Of a DNA stretch of 64,000 nucleotides, positions 60,659 to 64,000 are shown piece by piece (the first letter of the stretch is position 1; each line of letters opens with the position of its first letter). Origin of the DNA: a bacterium HR37 (lineage in GTDB: Bacteria > Desulfobacterota_D > UBA1144 > Nemesobacterales > CSP1-2); NCBI GenBank assembly GCA_002898375.1, contig BEIN01000009.1, forward strand, positions 33,461-97,460. The letters are read 5' to 3'. The notes beneath the pieces are model-generated. The model worked only from the letters and a program-made list of their open reading frames with translations. It did no database searches and was not told the origin of the DNA. Position numbers and translations under genes: made by a program.

Positions 60659-61446
60659 AAAAAAGGAAATTCTTGTTTTGCGTCTTTTTTCTTATGGTGT
60701 TTCTTTCCCTATCCTGTGCCAGAAAGCCTCTGGAAATTGACCTTAGCAAAGTCGATGTTAATGAGCTATTGCAAAGGGTTGCTGAAGCCCAGGGAAAGGT
60801 TAAATCCCTAAAGGGTCTTGCTTACGTAAATATAAAAACCTATGACAGAAGCATTTCTTTTAATCAGGTTACCGTTGTGCAGGAGCCTGATCTGTTACGC
60901 ATTGAAGCACTTGCTCCATTTGGAAGAACAGCCGGTGTGGTTATTTCAAATGGAGAGGAAGTTTACGTTATCTTTCCACAGGAATACACTGTATTTAGTA
61001 GCCTTGATGAATTTGATCTCTCTTTAGTGTATCCAGAGCTTCCTCTAACCGTAAGGATAGATGATCTTGTTAACCTGTTCTTGGGGCGTGTTCCGCAGAG
61101 GATTTACCTTGACAAGGGTATAAAAACCAGGCTGAGTGCAGACTCGGGATACCTGGTTTTAACCCTATCTAAAAATGGCAGAAGCGATGTTATCTGGGTA
61201 AACCCTCTGACGTATAGAATCGAAAAGGCCAAGTTAAACCTTAACGGAGGTGTTTTAGGGGTTTTAAGATTTAAAAGGTTTAAGGAGTTTGGCAAAGGGG
61301 TTCTATCGCCGCAGGAGCTTGAGCTAAAAACGGAGGGCTTTCGTATTCACGTTATATATGAAGATACCTTTGAGGTTAATGGTAAGGTGGATATGGAACT
61401 ATTTAATCCAGAACCCTACTTGGTAAGATTTGAAAAAAGGAACTGA
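60655..61446 (+). CDS. DUF4292 / LolB-like lipoprotein
   Basis: 263 aa. A lipobox ends in FLSLSC (C20). The body is a half-barrel: LKGLAYVNIKTYDRSISFNQVTVVQEPDLLRIEALAPFGRTAGVVISNGEEVYVIFP, the DUF4292/LolB-type lipid-binding pattern. LolB inserts lipoproteins into the outer membrane; whether this member does so is inference. The ATG overlaps the TPR gene stop (ATGA). Confidence 0.83.
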   Translation: MKKRKFLFCVFFLMVFLSLSCARKPLEIDLSKVDVNELLQRVAEAQGKVKSLKGLAYVNIKTYDRSISFNQVTVVQEPDLLRIEALAPFGRTAGVVISNGEEVYVIFPQEYTVFSSLDEFDLSLVYPELPLTVRIDDLVNLFLGRVPQRIYLDKGIKTRLSADSGYLVLTLSKNGRSDVIWVNPLTYRIEKAKLNLNGGVLGVLRFKRFKEFGKGVLSPQELELKTEGFRIHVIYEDTFEVNGKVDMELFNPEPYLVRFEKRN

Positions 61447-61542
61447 AATTTTTATAATTAGGTTGGGATGTTAAACTGCTTATTAATTTTTTTAATCCGA
61501 ATTCTTAGAATTTCTATCTGATATCTTGGAGAGTTTTTTATA

Positions 61543-61836
61543 GTGAGTAAAACAACGCTAAGTGGTGTGTTTACTATAAAGAACAAACTGGGTCTTCATG
61601 CCCGTGCAGCTGCAACTTTTGTGCGGCTTTCAAACAGGTTTTCTTCTGATATTAAGCTCATAAAGGATGGCTATGAGGTGGATGGAAAGAGTATACTGGG
61701 TGTTCTTTCCCTTGCTGCGGTTAAAGGTAGCCAGGTAGAGATAGTGATTTCAGGAGAAGATGCCCAGAAAGCCTTTGAAGAGATAAAGAACCTTATTGAA
61801 AACGGTTTTGGAGAGGGAGTACAGGATGAGGATTGA
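61543..61836 (+). CDS. ptsH: Phosphocarrier protein HPr
   Basis: 97 aa starting with GTG. The catalytic H19 is in NKLGLHARAAATFV, and the regulatory-serine region is DGKSILGVLSLAA (S50). It accepts phosphate from Enzyme I. GGAG precedes the start. Its stop overlaps ptsI by 11 bases. No sugar-specific EII gene or HPr kinase is in the window. Confidence 0.95.
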   Translation: MSKTTLSGVFTIKNKLGLHARAAATFVRLSNRFSSDIKLIKDGYEVDGKSILGVLSLAAVKGSQVEIVISGEDAQKAFEEIKNLIENGFGEGVQDED

Positions 61837-63583
61837 GCTAAAAGGTATTGCTATTTCTCCCGGGGTTGCACTTGGTAAGGTTGTTCTGCTCAACAGGGCA
61901 AAGATGATTGTCGAGAGGAAAAGAATAGATCCTTCTTTGATCGACTCTGAGAAGGAAAGGTTTCTGGCTGCGGTTAATAAATCAAAGGAACAGTTGCTCT
62001 CAATTAAAGAGGGACTTGATCTAAAGGATGGGGAAGACCACCTTCAAATACTTAACTTTAACCTTATGATGCTTGAAGATGAGCTGTTTTCTGAGGAGGT
62101 TCTTAGAACCATAGAAAAAGAGGGAGTAAATGCTGAATGGGCTATAACTTCTGTTTTATCCAGAAAAAGTGAGGCTTTTAAATACGTAGATGATATATAT
62201 ATGAAGGAGAGGCTGGCAGATATTTACCATATAGGACAGAGAATTCTTAGAAACCTTCACGGTGTTCATGATGAGATTGTGGATCTGGAGGAAGATTCGG
62301 TCATAGTGGCTCATGATGTGTCTCCTATAGATGTGGTTGGATTTGCAAAACACCGTGCTGTTGGTCTTGTTACCGATATAGGGGGTTCGACTTCACACAG
62401 CGCCATAGTGGCAAAATCTCTTGGTATTCCCACGGTTATGGGGCTTGAGGACATAACTCTTAGGGTATCTCCGGGGGATCTGATATTTGTTGATGGATTT
62501 AAGGGTGTTGTTGTGGTTAATCCGCTTGAAAGTGAGCTGGAAGAGTTCAGAAGGAGAAAGAGTGAGTTTCAAGCGGTTGAAAGGAGGTTGAGGAGTTATG
62601 TTAACCTTCCGGGTAAAACTCTTGATGGAAGAAGGATAAGGGTAAGTGCAAATATAGAGATAGCAGATGAAGTTGATATGGCTATATGTTACGGAGCTGA
62701 AGGCATTGGTATGTATAGGACCGAATTCCTCTTTACCGGCTCGGTTTACTTTCCCACAGAGGATGAACAGTTTGAAGATTACAAAAGGGTGGTAACGACT
62801 TTTAACTCCCCCTATGTAACCATAAGAACTCTTGATATAGGGGGAGATAAATTTCCAGCCGGTATGGAGCCTTCAAAAGAGCTAAATCCTGCTTTAGGAC
62901 TTAGGGGTATAAGGTTTTCACTTAAGGATGAGAAGGTGTTTCGCACCCAGATAAGAGCGATCCTTAGGGCAAGTGAGTTTGGACGTATAAGAATACTGAT
63001 TCCAATGGTTTCAACCCTTATTGAAATACAAAGGGTAAAGGAGATAATTGATGAGGTGTCCGGTAGCTTAAGCTTTAATCCTTCCTGGGAGATTGGGGTT
63101 ATGATTGAAACGCCCTCTGCTGCTATTATGGCTTATGAAATTGCTGAGGAGGTTGATTTTATAAGCATAGGAACAAACGATTTAATCCAGTACACCCTGG
63201 CTGTTGATAGGGTAAATGAGCACGTCTCTTACCTCTTTAGCCCATTTCATCCTGCGGTTTTGCGCCTTTTAAATCAGGTGGTAGAAGGTGCTTCCGTAAA
63301 AGGGATTCCAGTAGGGGTATGTGGAGAGATGGCAGGGCAACTGGCTTGTGTTCCGCTTCTTGTCGGAATGGGGGTAGATGAGCTTAGTATGAATGTTCAC
63401 GCCATCCCTAAAGTGAAGAAGCTACTTAACTGTATTACTTTTAAGGATTCGAAAGAGATTGTAAAAAATGTGTTAAAATTAAAAACTGCACAGGATGTAA
63501 GAGAGTTTGTTGTAAGTTCGATAATGGAAAAGTGGGGGGAGTCCCTCCCGGATGAATGTATCAGTGAAATACTTTATGACTGA
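61826..63583 (+). CDS. ptsI: Phosphoenolpyruvate-protein phosphotransferase (Enzyme I)
   Basis: 585 aa from ATG 61826; GGAG lies 7 bases upstream, and the ORF-track TTG start lies inside ptsH. The phosphohistidine is in DIGGSTSHSAIVAKSLGIP, PEP binding in GIGMYRTEFLF, and the catalytic Cys in VGVCGEMAGQ. It takes phosphate from PEP and gives it to HPr. There is no N-terminal GAF domain, so it is the general, not the nitrogen, Enzyme I. A tRNA-Arg follows 17 bases downstream. Confidence 0.96.
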   Translation: MRIELKGIAISPGVALGKVVLLNRAKMIVERKRIDPSLIDSEKERFLAAVNKSKEQLLSIKEGLDLKDGEDHLQILNFNLMMLEDELFSEEVLRTIEKEGVNAEWAITSVLSRKSEAFKYVDDIYMKERLADIYHIGQRILRNLHGVHDEIVDLEEDSVIVAHDVSPIDVVGFAKHRAVGLVTDIGGSTSHSAIVAKSLGIPTVMGLEDITLRVSPGDLIFVDGFKGVVVVNPLESELEEFRRRKSEFQAVERRLRSYVNLPGKTLDGRRIRVSANIEIADEVDMAICYGAEGIGMYRTEFLFTGSVYFPTEDEQFEDYKRVVTTFNSPYVTIRTLDIGGDKFPAGMEPSKELNPALGLRGIRFSLKDEKVFRTQIRAILRASEFGRIRILIPMVSTLIEIQRVKEIIDEVSGSLSFNPSWEIGVMIETPSAAIMAYEIAEEVDFISIGTNDLIQYTLAVDRVNEHVSYLFSPFHPAVLRLLNQVVEGASVKGIPVGVCGEMAGQLACVPLLVGMGVDELSMNVHAIPKVKKLLNCITFKDSKEIVKNVLKLKTAQDVREFVVSSIMEKWGESLPDECISEILYD

Positions 63584-63600
63584 GAGTTTCTAAATTGTGT

Positions 63601-63678
63601 GCCCCCATAGCTCAGCCCGGATAGAGCGTCGGACTTCGAATCCGCAGGTCGGGGGTTCAAATCCCTCTGGGGGCGCCA
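63601..63678 (+). tRNA. tRNA-Arg(TCG)
   Basis: The acceptor stem is GCCCCCA/TGGGGGC with discriminator G and encoded CCA (63676-63678). The anticodon loop CTTCGAA has anticodon TCG and the T-arm is GGGGGTTCAAATCCCTC-like. It reads CGA. The tRNA 3' end borders a tyrosine-recombinase gene, so it is also the likely attachment site. Confidence 0.93.
63640..63678 (+). other. Probable attachment site (attL) in the 3' half of tRNA-Arg
   Basis: The anticodon-to-CCA part of this tRNA is the usual target for integrases of this type. The integrase gene begins 37 bases past the CCA. The exact core sequence cannot be set without the matching attR outside the window. Confidence 0.5.
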
Positions 63679-63714
63679 ATGATTTCAAGGAGTTATGTAA
63701 TATTCTTGGCTCTC

Positions 63715-64000
63715 TTATTTTTCATTGCTACGGAAATTGCTACGGGTCTCGGAAAATTTTGAAAGCATCTCTACTGCTTCCCTAACGGAGTCATCAGGAT
63801 GGGAGTATCTCATAGTTGTAGCCAAACTTAAATGTCCGAGTACCTTAGACACTGCAACAATAGATGCACCTGATTCTATCACTCTAGTTGCAGCAGTGTG
63901 GCGAAGGTCATGAAATCTAAGTCCTTGAATCCCTGCTCGCCTACAAGCTCCACCAAAACACCGCTTCAGCGAATCACCCCTTCTATAGGGTTGCCCCTGT
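63715..64000 (-). CDS. Tyrosine recombinase (integrase), C-terminal part, cut by window edge
   Basis: Not in the ORF track. Reading the minus strand from the edge gives a 94-codon open C-terminus. It contains the catalytic box RFHDLRHTAATRVIESGAS (Arg and His), then VLGHLSLATTMRYSHP with the second His and the tyrosine nucleophile, and a short tail ending SNFRSNEK. This matches the phage/island integrase C-terminal domain. It lies 36 bases beyond tRNA-Arg and points toward it, as integrases at tRNA sites do. The gene start lies beyond 64000, so it marks the left end of an integrative element. Confidence 0.88.
   Translation of the reverse strand, partial: QGQPYRRGDSLKRCFGGACRRAGIQGLRFHDLRHTAATRVIESGASIVAVSKVLGHLSLATTMRYSHPDDSVREAVEMLSKFSETRSNFRSNEK

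Overview
This 64 kb window is a gene-dense stretch of bacterial chromosome with moderately low GC. Almost every interval holds a recognisable housekeeping, cofactor or envelope gene. The bacterium looks Gram-negative: it carries phosphoheptose isomerase, ExbB/ExbD, several lipoproteins, a LolB-like/DUF4292 protein and periplasmic cytochromes. It also appears to respire, with complex I, oxygen-dependent protoporphyrinogen oxidase, a di-heme peroxidase and a futalosine-type menaquinone enzyme. The gene set resembles deltaproteobacterial, Nitrospirota or Dadabacteria-like uncultivated lineages, but the sequence alone does not fix the phylum.

Layout. 1-2634 (-): nuoH (cut by the left edge), nuoG and a tatA-like gene. 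2760-8613: an MDR oxidoreductase, an HDAC-fold protein, a CBS-transporter/HtpX pair and a bacterial dynamin. 8614-12358 (-): an M3-peptidase-like protein without its zinc motif, an MFS carrier, a CpoB/YbgF-like lipoprotein and a small exported protein. 12430-15362 (+): a sigma-54 promoter followed by a two-component system whose regulator is sigma-54 dependent. 15387-18157 (-): tRNA-Ser, SRP RNA, dnaX, ybaB, recR. 18220-20871: a cytochrome c lipoprotein, enoyl-CoA hydratase, PPOX-fold protein and Nudix hydrolase. 20919-25296: tRNA-Leu, then hemY, hemH and a fused hemD-hemE. 25463-32731: DsbA-like isomerase, lysA, a Clp1/GRC3-like P-loop kinase, exbBD, transporters, ddl. 32878-39462: thiolase, thioesterase, SPOR protein, an LLM flavin enzyme, a PUR-domain protein, tRNA-Val beside a frameshifted gene remnant, a three-repeat surface protein and a GYD protein with a lysine-rich tail. 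39542-43744 (+): mutL, gmhA, a siroheme synthase domain, yacG, a small unknown, efp. 43746-50342 (-): FNR-like reductase, OsmC, cytochrome c peroxidase, a nitroreductase-like pair, a second LLM enzyme, a ferritin-like protein and a PerR-like Fur regulator. 50444-63583: eda, glgA, a DUF6600 protein, GT39, mqnC, transglutaminase, TPR and DUF4292 proteins, ptsH and ptsI. 63601-64000: tRNA-Arg(TCG), with the end of a tyrosine recombinase just beyond it. This is the likely left boundary of an integrative element that continues out of the window.

How the genes work together. The heme cassette supplies the cytochromes and peroxidase. MqnC contributes menaquinone for complex I. PerR, ferritin, OsmC and cytochrome c peroxidase form a peroxide/iron defence group, and a perfect palindrome sits over the ferritin promoter. 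The sigma-54 two-component pair is probably autoregulated.

The points most worth a second look are an EF-P with Gln at the otherwise modified loop-tip position 34, the HemD-HemE fusion, the Clp1-like kinase, the sigma-54 promoter with upstream repeats, the tRNA-Arg integration site, the frameshifted gene against tRNA-Val, and two enzyme folds that have lost key catalytic residues. No CRISPR array, IS element, or rRNA gene was seen. I do not see one clearly novel multigene system inside the window; if there is one, the integrative element beginning at the right edge is the most likely place.
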